From assembly GCF_024582835.1 (NCBI RefSeq), contig NZ_CP102096.1, positions 1,798,001 through 1,862,000 of the forward strand: a stretch of DNA of 64,000 nucleotides, written 5' to 3'. This stretch comes from Vibrio japonicus. GTDB taxonomy: Bacteria; Pseudomonadota; Gammaproteobacteria; Enterobacterales; Vibrionaceae. Shown here one piece after another: positions 37,324 through 47,738 of this stretch; the first letter of the stretch is position 1, and every line of letters begins with the position of its first letter. The position numbers were made by a program, and so were the translations under genes. A model generated the notes under the pieces. The model saw only the letters and a list, made by a program, of their open reading frames with translations. It did no database searches and was not told where the DNA came from.

Positions 37324-37992
37324 CTAATTCACACTTACTCGTAGTGCAGCGCTAATCGCAAAAGGCGTCAGGGTAAATGCGCCCATAAACATTGCACCTA
37401 AAATTGCTAGCTGGCCGTTATAAGCAATACCTAGCGATGCTGCATCAATCGCAGATGTAGCAAAAATCAAAATCGGAATATAAAGCGGTAATACGAGCAA
37501 ACTGAGCAGCACCCCACCTTTTTGTAATCCAACGGTCAAGGCAACGCCTATTGCACCGATAAAGCTGAGTGTTGGAGTCCCCAAGACTAAGGTCAATACC
37601 ACAGCTAACCAAGTGTTAAAGTCCAGCGATAGTAAGATCGCGAGCAATGGGCTAATCAAAATAAGAGGCAATCCTGTCAGCAGCCAATGGGCAATCACTT
37701 TAGATATCACCACAATAGGTAATGGCACTGGCATCAGCATCATCTGTTCCAGCGAACCATCTTGAAAGTCATCTCGAAACAGTCGTTCAAGAGATAACAA
37801 AGCCGACAATAATGCTGCGACCCAAACGATACCTGCCGCAATGCGAGCCAACAGATTAGGCTCCGGTCCAATGCTTAGCGGGAAAAGCGTGATGACAATG
37901 ATAAAAAACCACAGAGGGTTAAAGACATCGGCTTGGCGACGAAACGCAATGAGAAGCTCGCGTCGTACAATACTATTCATAATGCCTAGCAT
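37324..37992 (-). CDS. ccmB: haem exporter protein CcmB
   Basis: A 222-aa integral-membrane permease of the CcmAB ABC transporter with six hydrophobic segments, closely resembling the E. coli protein (FPLSIGPEPNLLARIA and DGSLEQMMLMPVPLP are recognisable). Two ATGs are possible, at 37992 and 37980; the second has AGG 4 nt upstream and gives the usual length. Confidence 0.95.
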   Translation of the reverse strand: MLGIMNSIVRRELLIAFRRQADVFNPLWFFIIVITLFPLSIGPEPNLLARIAAGIVWVAALLSALLSLERLFRDDFQDGSLEQMMLMPVPLPIVVISKVIAHWLLTGLPLILISPLLAILLSLDFNTWLAVVLTLVLGTPTLSFIGAIGVALTVGLQKGGVLLSLLVLPLYIPILIFATSAIDAASLGIAYNGQLAILGAMFMGAFTLTPFAISAALRVSVN

Positions 37993-37994
37993 GA

Positions 37995-38615
37995 TTAATT
38001 ACCCAGTTTTATTTTTCTAAGTTTTGGGGTATCGGTGAACATATCTTGGTGTGTCGTCAACACCACGATGCCACCTTGCTCAGCGTGATTCAGAAAGAGT
38101 GATTCCAACACTTTAACGCCCTGTTTATCGATAGCGGTTAGAGGCTCATCCAAAATCCACAATTTGTGTTCACTCAACCAAAGCCTTGCTAACGCGACAC
38201 GACGTTGTTGACCAGCAGACAATTGCGCGACAGGCACATCCTCTCGCCCTGCCAAACCAACTTTAACCAGTGCATTGTAGATATCTTCGTTAGATGTGTG
38301 CTTTTTAGAGTGCACATTGAGGTAGAATCTTAAATTTTCGTAGGCCGTCAGCTCACGTTTTACACCCGTTGAGTGTCCTAAAAACAGTAAGTCTTCGTGG
38401 TATCCATCACGGTTCGATTCTATATTTTCGCCATTCCAAAATATTTCGCCGCTATCACGATCACCCAGTCCCGTCACGATACGTAACAGGGTTGTCTTAC
38501 CTGTACCGTTTCTCCCTTCGATTTGAACTAACTCTCCGGAATCTATAGTAAAAGAAAGGGATTCAAAGAGAATTCTTTCATCTCGAATGGCGGTAAGTTG
38601 GGATACTTCTAACAT
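37995..38615 (-). CDS. ccmA: cytochrome c biogenesis ATP-binding protein CcmA
   Basis: A 206-aa ABC ATPase whose ATP hydrolysis releases holo-CcmE from CcmC. Walker A is [10 protein letters not shown] (about 34-43), the signature is [14 protein letters not shown] near residue 135, and Walker B is [12 protein letters not shown]. It is the first gene of the ccmABCDEFGHI operon, with its promoter presumably in the 160 bp upstream. Confidence 0.95.
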   Translation of the reverse strand: MLEVSQLTAIRDERILFESLSFTIDSGELVQIEGRNGTGKTTLLRIVTGLGDRDSGEIFWNGENIESNRDGYHEDLLFLGHSTGVKRELTAYENLRFYLNVHSKKHTSNEDIYNALVKVGLAGREDVPVAQLSAGQQRRVALARLWLSEHKLWILDEPLTAIDKQGVKVLESLFLNHAEQGGIVVLTTHQDMFTDTPKLRKIKLGN

Positions 38616-38771
38616 GTGCGGTCACTACTAAAATTTCGAGTCGCTATATTACCACAGCCTTTTCATCACAACACATCAATAGACCTATGCTAATCACGAA
38701 ACTGAGTAAGAATCTGTTAACAATTGTGCATGTAACGACTTATCTAGCCCTAAATGGCTACAATTTAATAC

Positions 38772-38795
38772 AAAAAAAGGTGCCAAATGGCACCT
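38772..38795 (-). terminator. terminator of the flagellar/chemotaxis operon
   Basis: On the minus strand, a perfect 8-bp stem AGGTGCCA and TGGCACCT with a 2-nt loop is followed by seven T. It lies 14 nt after the DUF2802 stop. Confidence 0.92.
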
Positions 38796-38808
38796 AGATA
38801 CAAAATGA

Positions 38809-39303
38809 TTAGCGACTAACACGCCGTTGACGAGCTAGAGATCGTTGTCCATCAGGATTGCTCTCCAATGGGGGAACTTTCTCTTTTCCGGCTATTTTTT
38901 TCTGTAACGACATCATCAGCTCAGCTTCAGCTTTAGGAAGCTCACATTCCTCAATCAACTCATTCAGGTCTGCGCCTAATTGAACCATCTTACTCGCTCT
39001 CGAATACAAACGACCATCATTGTCCGTTTGTTCAAGTTCCGTGATCCGTTCATTCAGATGCTTAATAATATCTTGCTGTTCACTTGCTCTCTGCCCTAAT
39101 CCCACGACAACAGAACGAACTTCAAGTAGCTGTTTATTAGCCTTTTGAAGCTCTTTGTCTAAATGGCGATTTTGCTGTCGAAGTTGTTCAAACGCTTTCG
39201 TCTGCGATCGCTTAACCTGAATTAACGCGAACGCAAACAAGCTGATGACAAAGACGATAGACCCAACCAAAATTGGGTCGTTTGTGATCCAACTAAAGTC
39301 CAT
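38809..39303 (-). CDS. DUF2802 membrane-anchored coiled-coil protein
   Basis: A 164-aa protein with one N-terminal transmembrane helix (about 11-30), a coiled coil (about 35-90, rich in Gln, Glu and Leu) and a small C-terminal helical domain (MVQLGADLNELIEECELPKAE region) characteristic of DUF2802. It is regularly the last gene of the che operon in Vibrio and Pseudomonas, downstream of cheW, so a role in motility or array function is likely but unproven. It overlaps the cheW stop by one base. Confidence 0.8.
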   Translation of the reverse strand: MDFSWITNDPILVGSIVFVISLFAFALIQVKRSQTKAFEQLRQQNRHLDKELQKANKQLLEVRSVVVGLGQRASEQQDIIKHLNERITELEQTDNDGRLYSRASKMVQLGADLNELIEECELPKAEAELMMSLQKKIAGKEKVPPLESNPDGQRSLARQRRVSR

Positions 39304-39797
39304 TATAGGTGAGCCATCTCATCCCATTCGTCATCCGTCAGTAGTTTATTCAAGTCCACTAAAATCAACAGCTTGCCATCACGGTTACTCACGCCCTGAA
39401 TAAACTTAGCACTTTCATCTGTACCCACACTTGGTGTCGAGTCGATTTGAGATGAACGTAGGTAAACCACTTCTGCAACACTGTCTACCAGAATACCGAT
39501 CACTTGGTGCTCTGATTCAATTACGATAATACGCGTGTTATCAGTAATTTCACCTTCAACCAAGCCAAAGCGCGAACGTGTATCGATAACCGTTACAACA
39601 TTACCGCGCAGATTAATAATGCCTAGTACATAGTCAGGCGCACCTGGAACTGGAGCAATTTCTGAGTAACGTAAAACTTCACGCACCTGCATTACATTAA
39701 TGCCGTAAGTTTCTTCTTCTAGTTGGAACGTCACCCACTGAAGCACTTCGTCATTAGACTGTTCTTTTCTTACTTCTACTTCATTAGTTTGAGACAT
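39303..39797 (-). CDS. cheW: chemotaxis coupling protein CheW
   Basis: A 164-aa scaffold that links CheA to chemoreceptors. It is a single CheW (SH3-like) domain with the core motifs TFQLEEETYGINVMQV near residue 25, PDYVLGIINLRGNVVTV near 60 and DSVAEV near 105. It lies 37 nt after parP. Confidence 0.95.
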   Translation of the reverse strand: MSQTNEVEVRKEQSNDEVLQWVTFQLEEETYGINVMQVREVLRYSEIAPVPGAPDYVLGIINLRGNVVTVIDTRSRFGLVEGEITDNTRIIVIESEHQVIGILVDSVAEVVYLRSSQIDSTPSVGTDESAKFIQGVSNRDGKLLILVDLNKLLTDDEWDEMAHL

Positions 39798-39834
39798 ACC
39801 TTATCCTCTCTAAGCCCAAGTCGGCATAAATGTT

Positions 39835-40830
39835 CTAATGGTTTAGTGCTTTGACATCAAGCCCTGCATCAAGCATAGATATTAATGCATCAACATGAAT
39901 CAAGGCACACATTTTTTCTTTGACCATACCGGCGAGCCACGGGCGTTTCCCTGCGGTTTCTCGCCAGCGTATCATGTCGGGGTTTAGGGACTCTGTCCCC
40001 ATCAGTTGCGTTGAAGCTAACCCCCACATGCTTTCTCCAAGCATGACAATATATTGGTAAGCTTCTTTGTACGCGTCACCTTTCAACTTTTCAGGCATCA
40101 CCCATTTGGCTGTGTCTACCACATCCAGCTGAGCTTCCTTATTGCTCTGAAGACCTAAATACCATGCTGGTCTTCCAATGAGATGACTTAACTCACCCAG
40201 TCGATGAATGCCACCGAGTTCATCCAACGGTACCGCAAAGGTCACACCATTGACGTCAAAATAAAGAACTTGTAATTGAACGTCTTGAGCACGAGTTTGC
40301 CAAACATCAGGCACGCTACCTTGAGATTGGGTTTCTAACGCGACACTGATATCCGTCTGTTCATCTGTCTGAGGAATTTCAATTTCAGACGACTGGGACT
40401 CTTCAAACTCGATATCTAATTCAGGCGTAGTGACTTCACTTATAGGTGTGGCGTCAACTTCCCATTCCTGAATTTCTTCTACCGCCTGTTCGGTTTTGAC
40501 TACAGCGATAGAATCGGTATTTTTTTGTAATACCTGTTCAATATCCAACTCGTCTACAGGATTGGTCGACTCAAGTTGTAGCAATAAGCGTTCAACGTCT
40601 TCCAAGTTTGGAACTTCTGACTCGGCAACGGGCAAGGTGTACTCTGTCAACTCATTGATACGCTGAAGCTCTGGCTCTGGCTCTGGCTCTGGCTCTTCAG
40701 CCATCGTGTTTTCTGATTCAGAAACCACAACCAGTTTTTGATCGTCTTCAACTTCTACGCATTCATCTAAAAGCGCCGAAAAATAATCATCTAGCGCCTT
40801 TTCACTAGAGAGTGTCGATTGACTACTCAT
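39835..40830 (-). CDS. parP: CheW-domain protein ParP (chemosensory array retention)
   Basis: A 331-aa protein with a long acidic, disordered N-terminus and a C-terminal CheW-like domain (about 178-325, YFDVNGVTFAVPLDELGG onward). In Vibrio ParP couples ParC to CheA and receptors, keeping arrays at the cell pole. Identification rests on its position between parC and cheW and on this architecture. Residues 44-56 are a Glu-Pro repeat (EPEPEPEPE), encoded by a hexanucleotide microsatellite. It overlaps the parC stop by 8 nt. Confidence 0.88.
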   Translation of the reverse strand: MSSQSTLSSEKALDDYFSALLDECVEVEDDQKLVVVSESENTMAEEPEPEPEPELQRINELTEYTLPVAESEVPNLEDVERLLLQLESTNPVDELDIEQVLQKNTDSIAVVKTEQAVEEIQEWEVDATPISEVTTPELDIEFEESQSSEIEIPQTDEQTDISVALETQSQGSVPDVWQTRAQDVQLQVLYFDVNGVTFAVPLDELGGIHRLGELSHLIGRPAWYLGLQSNKEAQLDVVDTAKWVMPEKLKGDAYKEAYQYIVMLGESMWGLASTQLMGTESLNPDMIRWRETAGKRPWLAGMVKEKMCALIHVDALISMLDAGLDVKALNH

Positions 40831-41599
40831 TAATAGCTAGCCTCTCTAAATAAATCAGTAGTTGCTTATAAGCAAAGACACCTCTGCTGCCTGTTGCAAA
40901 GTGGGACACCGGGAGATGCTTTAAACTGGCATCGCGAAACTTAGTGTCAATCGGCACTGCAGAGGTCCAAACTTGATCTGGGTAGTCTTTCTTCAATTGC
41001 TGCAAAGTCTGTAATGAAGCACGCGTTCTTTTATCATACATAGTCGGTACGATTGTGACGCTGAAAGGCTCTCCTCGCGACTTCTGCATAATCGCTAACG
41101 TGCGTACCATGCGTTCTAGGCCTTTCATCGCTAAAAACTCTGTTTGCACTGGGATCAATATGCGATTACTGGCGGCAAGGGCGTTGACCATCATGACGCC
41201 GAGAATCGGAGGGCAGTCAATTAATACATAATCATAGCGATGCTTTAATGCGACTAACGCGCGTTTCAAAATTAGCCCCATACCACTTCGGTTACCCATT
41301 ACCCGATCAAGGGTTGCCAGAGACATGTGCGCAGGAATGATATCTATCCCTTCAATGTCTGACTGAATAACCAAAGGCATTACGCTCTGTTCTGTAAACT
41401 CTTTTAACTGAAAAAGATCAAACAAGCTGGCGGGAACACCATCGGAATCATAACCAAGATACGTGGTCAGTGATGCATGTGGATCGGTATCCACAAGTAG
41501 AACACGCTTACCTTGCTTGCTCAGTAATCCAGCAAGGGTAATAGTGGTTGTAGTTTTACCAACACCGCCTTTTTGGTTGGCTATGCTCCATACAATCAT
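40823..41599 (-). CDS. parC: ParA-like ATPase ParC (polar localisation of chemotaxis arrays)
   Basis: A 258-aa ParA/MinD-family ATPase with deviant Walker A QKGGVGKTTTTI (residues 8-19), switch I region DTDPHASL and Walker B VLIDCPPILG. In Vibrio it forms a polar gradient that recruits and partitions chemotaxis arrays. It is not the topoisomerase IV subunit of the same name. Its location between cheB and the CheW-like parP is diagnostic. Confidence 0.92.
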   Translation of the reverse strand: MIVWSIANQKGGVGKTTTTITLAGLLSKQGKRVLLVDTDPHASLTTYLGYDSDGVPASLFDLFQLKEFTEQSVMPLVIQSDIEGIDIIPAHMSLATLDRVMGNRSGMGLILKRALVALKHRYDYVLIDCPPILGVMMVNALAASNRILIPVQTEFLAMKGLERMVRTLAIMQKSRGEPFSVTIVPTMYDKRTRASLQTLQQLKKDYPDQVWTSAVPIDTKFRDASLKHLPVSHFATGSRGVFAYKQLLIYLERLAINE

Positions 41600-41608
41600 C
41601 TACAACCT

Positions 41609-42748
41609 CTACGCCATACCCACTTCTACTAAGATTCGCTCTGCAATTCTATCGAGAGGCAAGTCTTCTGTAGAGATACCTGCTTTTGCAACGGCTTGAG
41701 GCATTCCATAAACAACGCAACTATCTTCGTCTTGAGCCCATATCGTCGATCCTGCGCTTTTTAGCATTCTGGCACCTTCACGACCGTCGGCACCCATGCC
41801 CGTCAGCACCATAGACAACACTTTATCTGCGTAAATCTTTGCAGCACTGCCAAACGTCACATCAACGCAAGGTTTGTAGTTCATGCGATCGCCACCATCC
41901 AAAATGCGCAGTTTCGCAGCACCGGGGCGACCTTCTACCATCATTTGCTTTCCACCCGGCGCAAGATAGGCCACACCCGGTTTCAATACATCACCGTCTT
42001 CTGCTTCTTTCACTTGAATACGACAAAGTGAATTCAACCGACTCGCAAACGCTGCCGTGAACGTAGCTGGCATGTGCTGAATCAAAACAATAGGATGCGG
42101 ATAGTTTGCCGGTAATTTGGTTAAAATTTTCTGCAATGCAACGGGACCACCTGTTGATGTGCCGATCGCAGTTAACTGATATTTTTTGCCCGATGCTCTA
42201 AAACGTGCAGGCGCAACAGGCCTACTGACTGCTGGCGTTACTACCGTTTTAGATTGAAGCGTAGAGCGAGTCGCCAGCGCTGAGGCTGCCGTAGTCGCTG
42301 CTGCATGTGCTCTTACTGGCGCTACCGGTCTTGCTCTGCGCATAAACGCTCGTCGAGAAGCGATGTGAAGCACTCGCTGTTGTAGCAATGCGACCGCTTC
42401 ATCTCGGTTGCGTGCGATGTCTTCAAATTTTTTCGGTAAGAAATCGAGTGCTCCCGCCTCTAACGCATCAAGTGTCGCTTTAGCACCGTCATGCGTCAGT
42501 GAAGAAAACATCAAAATCGGGACAGGACTTTTCGCCATGATTTCACGGACGGCAGTAATACCGTCCATCACTGGCATTTCAATGTCCATGGTAATAACAT
42601 CTGGCTTTACGCTGAGTGCTTTTTCAACGGCTTCTCTTCCATTTGCAGCAACGTCTACGACCTCCAAGCGCGCATCAGAGTTAATGATTTCACTGACTCT
42701 ACGGCGGAAAAAACTCGAATCGTCTACTACTAATACTTTAATCGCCAT
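41609..42748 (-). CDS. cheB: chemotaxis response regulator/protein-glutamate methylesterase CheB
   Basis: A 379-aa enzyme that demethylates or deamidates chemoreceptors. The receiver domain has phospho-acceptor Asp56 in [13 protein letters not shown]. After a long Ala/Arg-rich linker (about 135-185), the methylesterase domain carries the catalytic serine motif GTSTGGP, histidine in QHMPATF and aspartate in GMGADG. The linker is basic and longer than in E. coli. Confidence 0.96.
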   Translation of the reverse strand: MAIKVLVVDDSSFFRRRVSEIINSDARLEVVDVAANGREAVEKALSVKPDVITMDIEMPVMDGITAVREIMAKSPVPILMFSSLTHDGAKATLDALEAGALDFLPKKFEDIARNRDEAVALLQQRVLHIASRRAFMRRARPVAPVRAHAAATTAASALATRSTLQSKTVVTPAVSRPVAPARFRASGKKYQLTAIGTSTGGPVALQKILTKLPANYPHPIVLIQHMPATFTAAFASRLNSLCRIQVKEAEDGDVLKPGVAYLAPGGKQMMVEGRPGAAKLRILDGGDRMNYKPCVDVTFGSAAKIYADKVLSMVLTGMGADGREGARMLKSAGSTIWAQDEDSCVVYGMPQAVAKAGISTEDLPLDRIAERILVEVGMA

Positions 42749-42771
42749 ATCTTTCCTTCTATATCTGCGAT

Positions 42772-44937
42772 TTAGATTCGAGAAGCAGCCGCATACTGCT
42801 TAAGTAAATCAGGTACGTCCAAGATCAATGCGATATGACCATCACTAGTGATTGTCGCGCCTGCCATGCCTGGAGTGCCTTGTAGCAGGTTGTCCAGAGG
42901 TTTGATAACCACTTCCTCCTGGCCAATTAGCGTATCCACAACAAAGCCAACACGTTGACTACCTAACTGAACAATAACAACATGGCCATGCCCAGTGCGC
43001 TGCTCTGCCCTACCAGCACGTGGTGCTAACCAGTTTTGTAAGTAGAACAGTGGGATAGATTTTTCACGAACAATGATCGTTAACTGGCCGTCGACAACGT
43101 TAGTACGACTTAAATCCAAGTGGAAAATCTCATTAACGCTAGCAAGCGGTAAGGCAAATGGGTGCCCTGCCACGCCCACCATCAACGTAGGCAATATTGC
43201 TAATGTTAACGGTACTTTGATCGTAATCTTGGTGCCTTTACCCATTTCTGAGTCGATATCAATTGAGCCGTTTAGCGTATTGATCGCTGTTTTCACAACA
43301 TCCATACCGACACCACGACCTGAAATATCTGAGATCTGCTCTTTGCTAGAAAAACCTGGCATAAAGATTAGGTTGAAGCACTCTTTGTCCGTTAGGCGAG
43401 ACGCTGCGTCTTCATCCATAACACCGCGTTTTACCGCAATACTACGAAGTTTATCTGGGTCCATGCCACTACCATCATCGACGATAGCAAGTTGGATGTG
43501 GTCCCCTTCTTGGGCAGCAGATAGAATCACTTTACCCGTTTTAGGTTTGCCCGCAGCGACACGAACGTCTGGCATTTCTATGCCATGATCAACGGAGTTG
43601 CGAACCAAGTGAATCAATGGATCAGCCAAAGCTTCCACCAAGTTCTTGTCTAGATCGGTTTCTTCTCCGCGCATTTCTAATGTGATGTCTTTCTTTAGAC
43701 TTCTCGCAAGATCACGGACCACTCGTGGGAAGCGTCCGAATACTTTCTTAATTGGCTGCATGCGCGTTTTCATGACCGCGCCTTGCAAGTCAGCGGTCAC
43801 GACATCAAGGTTAGCGACAGCTTTTGACATTTCTTCATCTGCGCTGTTCAAACCAAGGCTTAGTAGACGATTACGTACCAAGACTAATTCGCCCACCATG
43901 TTCATGATGGTATCTAGCGTCGAAGTATCAACACGTACTGTCGCTTCTGCTTGCTGTTTTTTACCTTGTGCAGTGTCTTTCTTTGTCTCTGCTACGGGTG
44001 TCGCTGGTTTTTCTGCTGGCTGAGCCACTGGTGTAACTGGCGTCGCAGGCGTGACGGCCGCTAAGTTAGATGCTGCTGGTTTCGTCGCATAGTCAAGCTC
44101 CTCCACAGATGGACCTTTACCCGCACCGTGTAATTCATCTAACAGAGATTCGAATTCTTCGTCCGTCATAAGATCTTCATCGCCGGAAGACGCTTTCGGG
44201 GCAACTGGGGCTGAAGGTGCTGTTGGTGGAGTTACCGAAGCAACATTAGACGATTCACCAGGGCCTTTACCTACCCCATGCAATTCATCTAATAACTTCT
44301 CAAATTCGTCGTCAGTAATATCACCACTTAGCTCACTGCTTGGCAGACTATTTGAAGCGGGTTCCACTACTGAGCTTGCACCCGGAGCAGCACCTTTTCC
44401 ATGTAACTCATCAAGCAGTTTTTCGAACTCATCTTGCGTGATTTCATCAATAGAACTCGCCGGTGCCGTCACCACTGGTTCAGGCTCTACAACAGGCACT
44501 TCCACCACAGGTAACTCGTCCTCAACGCTAGCTGTTTCATCTTCAGAGGCTGGCTTACATAGACGGTGCAATTCATCCAACAGCGATTGCTCAGCAGGAA
44601 CAAGAGGTTCATGATCTTGTACGGCTTGAAACTGTTCATTGATGGTATCCAAAGATCGGAGCATGGTGTCCATCAGACTCGCGTTGACCTGACGTTGGCC
44701 GTTTCGCAATGTATCAAACACATTTTCTGCGCCGTGGCATGTGTCCACTAGCTCAGTGAGCGATAAGAATCCAGCCCCACCTTTTACCGTGTGGAATCCG
44801 CGAAATATCGCGTTCAATAGATCCTTATCGTCTGGATTGTTCTCAAGCTCAACCAACTGCTCAGAGAGAAGCTCCAGTATTTCACCCGCTTCAACCAAAA
44901 AGTCTTGAAGGATATCTTCGTCTAAATCGTAGCTCAT
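42772..44937 (-). CDS. cheA: chemotaxis histidine kinase CheA
   Basis: A 721-aa kinase. The P1 domain has phospho-acceptor His49 in [12 protein letters not shown]. The P3 dimerisation (about 330-400), P4 ATPase ([29 protein letters not shown]) and P5 CheW-like domains are complete. In place of a compact P2 domain, residues 115-280 form a disordered linker with repeated [11 protein letters not shown] motifs at about 170-180, 211-221 and 261-271, and a related LLDELHR near 119. This linker should be the LID region that binds ParP in Vibrio. Confidence 0.95.
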   Translation of the reverse strand: MSYDLDEDILQDFLVEAGEILELLSEQLVELENNPDDKDLLNAIFRGFHTVKGGAGFLSLTELVDTCHGAENVFDTLRNGQRQVNASLMDTMLRSLDTINEQFQAVQDHEPLVPAEQSLLDELHRLCKPASEDETASVEDELPVVEVPVVEPEPVVTAPASSIDEITQDEFEKLLDELHGKGAAPGASSVVEPASNSLPSSELSGDITDDEFEKLLDELHGVGKGPGESSNVASVTPPTAPSAPVAPKASSGDEDLMTDEEFESLLDELHGAGKGPSVEELDYATKPAASNLAAVTPATPVTPVAQPAEKPATPVAETKKDTAQGKKQQAEATVRVDTSTLDTIMNMVGELVLVRNRLLSLGLNSADEEMSKAVANLDVVTADLQGAVMKTRMQPIKKVFGRFPRVVRDLARSLKKDITLEMRGEETDLDKNLVEALADPLIHLVRNSVDHGIEMPDVRVAAGKPKTGKVILSAAQEGDHIQLAIVDDGSGMDPDKLRSIAVKRGVMDEDAASRLTDKECFNLIFMPGFSSKEQISDISGRGVGMDVVKTAINTLNGSIDIDSEMGKGTKITIKVPLTLAILPTLMVGVAGHPFALPLASVNEIFHLDLSRTNVVDGQLTIIVREKSIPLFYLQNWLAPRAGRAEQRTGHGHVVIVQLGSQRVGFVVDTLIGQEEVVIKPLDNLLQGTPGMAGATITSDGHIALILDVPDLLKQYAAASRI

Positions 44938-44946
44938 ATATTACCT

Positions 44947-45666
44947 CTAAAACCCAAGACTCGAGAGCAAGTCATCGACTTCGTCTTGTGATGAAACAGC
45001 ATCATCCCTTTCGCGAGGATTTAGTATCGGACCTTCTGGATCCGTCGATGCTTTCTTCTTATTGTCTTTGCTGTTTTCTGACTGCTCATTTCCAAACGCA
45101 GTGAGTATATCAACCAGTCTACCTTCGACTTCATTAACTAGCGTGATTACTCTACGAATAATCTGGCCCGTTAAATCTTGAAAGTCTTGCGCCATCAGAA
45201 TTTCTGTCAGTTGGCCTCGTAGCTCTGAGCTATTTCCTTCCACCTGACCCAAAAGATCATCGATGCGATGGCATAGGGCTTTAAACTCAGCAATATCGAT
45301 TCGCCCACGCATCAGTTCGTTCCATTGTGGACGTACTTGGAGTAGACCTTCATGCAAGTTGTCTGCGATAGGCATACAGCGATCCACTGCATCCATTGTT
45401 TTATTCGCAGCAACCTCGGTCTTGTCAATGACGTACTGGAGGCGGTCCCTTGCATCTGGGATTTCGTCATTGGCAATTTCACTCATCCGTGCGTCCGCAC
45501 TGAACTGGTTAATCGCTTCGTGGAGGTCTCGGGTCAGCTCACCAATCTCTTGAAATACAGGAGTGGTTTCTTGCTCATAAATGTCTTTAACAAGCGCATT
45601 CGCATCTTGTTGCTGATCATTTTCTAATAGCTCTACAAGTTGTTTCGCCTGATCTAATGAAATCAT
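44947..45666 (-). CDS. cheZ: protein phosphatase CheZ
   Basis: A 239-aa CheY-P phosphatase, mostly helical, with the dimerising four-helix bundle (ANKTMDAVDRCMPIADNLHE and MAQDFQDLTGQIIRRV contain the catalytic Asp/Gln pair) and the C-terminal CheY-binding peptide DEVDDLLSSLGF. Length is slightly above E. coli CheZ (214 aa). Confidence 0.96.
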   Translation of the reverse strand: MISLDQAKQLVELLENDQQQDANALVKDIYEQETTPVFQEIGELTRDLHEAINQFSADARMSEIANDEIPDARDRLQYVIDKTEVAANKTMDAVDRCMPIADNLHEGLLQVRPQWNELMRGRIDIAEFKALCHRIDDLLGQVEGNSSELRGQLTEILMAQDFQDLTGQIIRRVITLVNEVEGRLVDILTAFGNEQSENSKDNKKKASTDPEGPILNPRERDDAVSSQDEVDDLLSSLGF

Positions 45667-45699
45667 TCTGATTTGGCCTTTGCACCGTGAGTTATGGAC

Positions 45700-46080
45700 T
45701 TATAGACGTTCGAAAATCTTATCTAATTTTTCTTTTAGCGTTGCTGCTGTAAATGGCTTAACGATATAACCATTTACACCCGCTTGTGCTGCTTCGATGA
45801 TCTGTTCGCGTTTTGCTTCCGCAGTAATCATCAATACAGGCAGGTGTTTCAGTTGCTCGTCCGAACGAATATGTCTTAAAAGATCGATACCTTGCATGCC
45901 AGGCATATTCCAGTCTGTCACAACAAAGTCGAACCCACCATTCTTTAACATTGGTAGCGCCGTTAAGCCATCATCGGCTTCTTGGGTGTTATTAAAGCCC
46001 AGGTCGCGAAGTAAGTTTTTAACAATACGGCGCATTGTTGAAAAATCGTCAACAATAAGGATCTTCATGTTTTTATTCAA
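45700..46080 (-). CDS. cheY: chemotaxis response regulator CheY
   Basis: A single-domain receiver, 126 aa from TTG 46080. It has acidic pocket VDDF, phospho-acceptor Asp in [12 protein letters not shown], the switch Thr in MITAEAK and Lys in YIVKPF, and binds FliM to control rotation. Start choice is uncertain. TTG 46080 has GGAGG 5 nt upstream. ATG 46068 gives [11 protein letters not shown] 46089 matches the N-terminus of V. cholerae CheY3 (MEAILNKNM) but overlaps the ribosome site. Confidence 0.95.
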   Translation of the reverse strand: MNKNMKILIVDDFSTMRRIVKNLLRDLGFNNTQEADDGLTALPMLKNGGFDFVVTDWNMPGMQGIDLLRHIRSDEQLKHLPVLMITAEAKREQIIEAAQAGVNGYIVKPFTAATLKEKLDKIFERL

Positions 46081-46111
46081 AATTGCCTCCACTGAGTTGG
46101 ATATCAGTGTA

Positions 46112-46846
46112 TTACTCGTTGTTTGTCCACGCACTTAACTTTGTGCGTAAACGTTGCATAGACTGGCTAAGAATCTGACTAATGCGGGACTCGCTTACTC
46201 CGATAACTTCGCCGATTTCTTTTAAGTTTAACTCTTCGTCATAGTAGAGCGAAAGTACTAGAGCCTCTCGCTCTGGTAAAGATTTGATTGAGTCAATCAA
46301 TGCTTTACGAAAATATTCATCTGCCACGCCTTTAAAAGGCGTATTGGAATCTTCATTGTCTTCAGGGCTGATCGCGTCTTCGGATACGCCAAGGTCTTCA
46401 ATACCCACTAGACGAGAGCAATTGATGTCTGTCAGTGCAGAATGATACTGCGCTAATGTCATACCGAGATGTTGGGCAACCTCAGCGTCTGAAGGGTCTC
46501 GATTCAGTTCACCTTCAAGCTCCGAGATTGCTTGGTTAATTTCACGATTCTGCTTGTGGACAGAACGAGGAACCCAATCTCCTCGTCGGATGTCATCCAG
46601 CATGGCACCACGGATTCGAATACCAGCATACGTTTCAAAGCTTGCACCTTTACTACCATCGTAGTTTTTTTGTGCTTCAAGTAAGCCGATCATTCCTGCT
46701 TGAATAAGGTCTTCTACCTGAACACTCGGAGGCAATCGCCCAAGCAAATGATGAGCAATACGTTTAACCAGCACCGAGTACTTTTCTAAAAACGCTCGTT
46801 GGCTGTTATGGTTTGCGTACTGGTCATAAGTCAGGGCCTTATTCAC
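46112..46846 (-). CDS. fliA: flagellar sigma factor FliA (sigma-28)
   Basis: A 244-aa sigma factor for late flagellar genes. Region 2 ([20 protein letters not shown]), region 3 and region 4 ([20 protein letters not shown]) are intact. GTG 46846 is chosen because it overlaps the flhG stop by 8 nt (GTGAATAA) and has AGAGGA 8 nt upstream. The longer open frame to 46894 lies inside flhG. Confidence 0.96.
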   Translation of the reverse strand: MNKALTYDQYANHNSQRAFLEKYSVLVKRIAHHLLGRLPPSVQVEDLIQAGMIGLLEAQKNYDGSKGASFETYAGIRIRGAMLDDIRRGDWVPRSVHKQNREINQAISELEGELNRDPSDAEVAQHLGMTLAQYHSALTDINCSRLVGIEDLGVSEDAISPEDNEDSNTPFKGVADEYFRKALIDSIKSLPEREALVLSLYYDEELNLKEIGEVIGVSESRISQILSQSMQRLRTKLSAWTNNE

Positions 46847-47729
46847 CAAATGATTCCTCTGGAGGTTCAGTTCGATTGAGTAGTCGTTCAACAAAAAATT
46901 CTAGGTGTCCGCTTGGCGTTTTCGGTATTGGCCAAGTAAGGGCTTTATTTGCCAAAGAACCAATTGCTAAAGCAGCTGGTGAGCGCGGGAAAGCATCCAC
47001 TACAATCTTTTGTTTTTTTACCGCCTGACGAACTTTATCATCTAATGGGATACACGCGACAAGCTCAAGACTCACATTTAAGAATCGCTCTGTGACCAAC
47101 GTCAACTTTGCGAATAATTCTCTGCCTTCACGGTAACTTCTGACCATATTTGCAACAATTTTAAAGCGTTGCACCTGATGGTCTTTACTCAGCAGTTTGA
47201 TTAACGCGTATGCGTCCGTGATTGAAGTTGGTTCGTCGCACACAACGACAACAACATCTTGTGCTGCGCGGGAGAAACTCACAACCATGTCGGAAATGCC
47301 CGCTGCTGTATCAATCAGTAGCACATCCATTTCATCTTCAAGGCTGCCAAATGCGCGGATCAGACCCACATGTTGAGCATGCGTCAGTTCGGTCATCGAC
47401 TGAGTGCCCGATGTCGCAGGTATAATTTTTATTCCGTGCGGCCCTTCGACAATCGCGTCTTTTAAGTCACACTCTCCCGCCAAGACGTGCCCTAAATTAA
47501 GCTTTGCTCGGATCCCGAGCATGACATCGACATTGGCAAGGCCTAAATCGGCATCGAGTACCATCACTTTTTTGCCCTGACGAGCCATGCTGATCGCCAT
47601 GCCTAATGTTACGTTCGATTTACCGACGCCACCTTTGCCACCAGTGACAGATATAACCTTAGTCAGAGAAGGTTGTGTTAAGCGGCGCAGACCGCTTGCT
47701 TGGTCTTGTATCATATTATTTGTCATCAT
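46839..47729 (-). CDS. flhG: flagellar number regulator FlhG (FleN/MinD-like ATPase)
   Basis: A 296-aa MinD/ParA-type ATPase that limits the number of polar flagella and antagonises FlrA/FleQ. Deviant Walker A GGKGGVGKSNV lies near residue 32, with DADLGLANVD and LIDTAAGISD motifs. ATG 47729 has AGGTGG 5 nt upstream; the frame opens at GTG 47738 directly after the flhF stop. It pairs functionally with FlhF. Confidence 0.95.
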   Translation of the reverse strand: MMTNNMIQDQASGLRRLTQPSLTKVISVTGGKGGVGKSNVTLGMAISMARQGKKVMVLDADLGLANVDVMLGIRAKLNLGHVLAGECDLKDAIVEGPHGIKIIPATSGTQSMTELTHAQHVGLIRAFGSLEDEMDVLLIDTAAGISDMVVSFSRAAQDVVVVVCDEPTSITDAYALIKLLSKDHQVQRFKIVANMVRSYREGRELFAKLTLVTERFLNVSLELVACIPLDDKVRQAVKKQKIVVDAFPRSPAALAIGSLANKALTWPIPKTPSGHLEFFVERLLNRTEPPEESFGE

Positions 47730-47738
47730 CGTCGCCAC

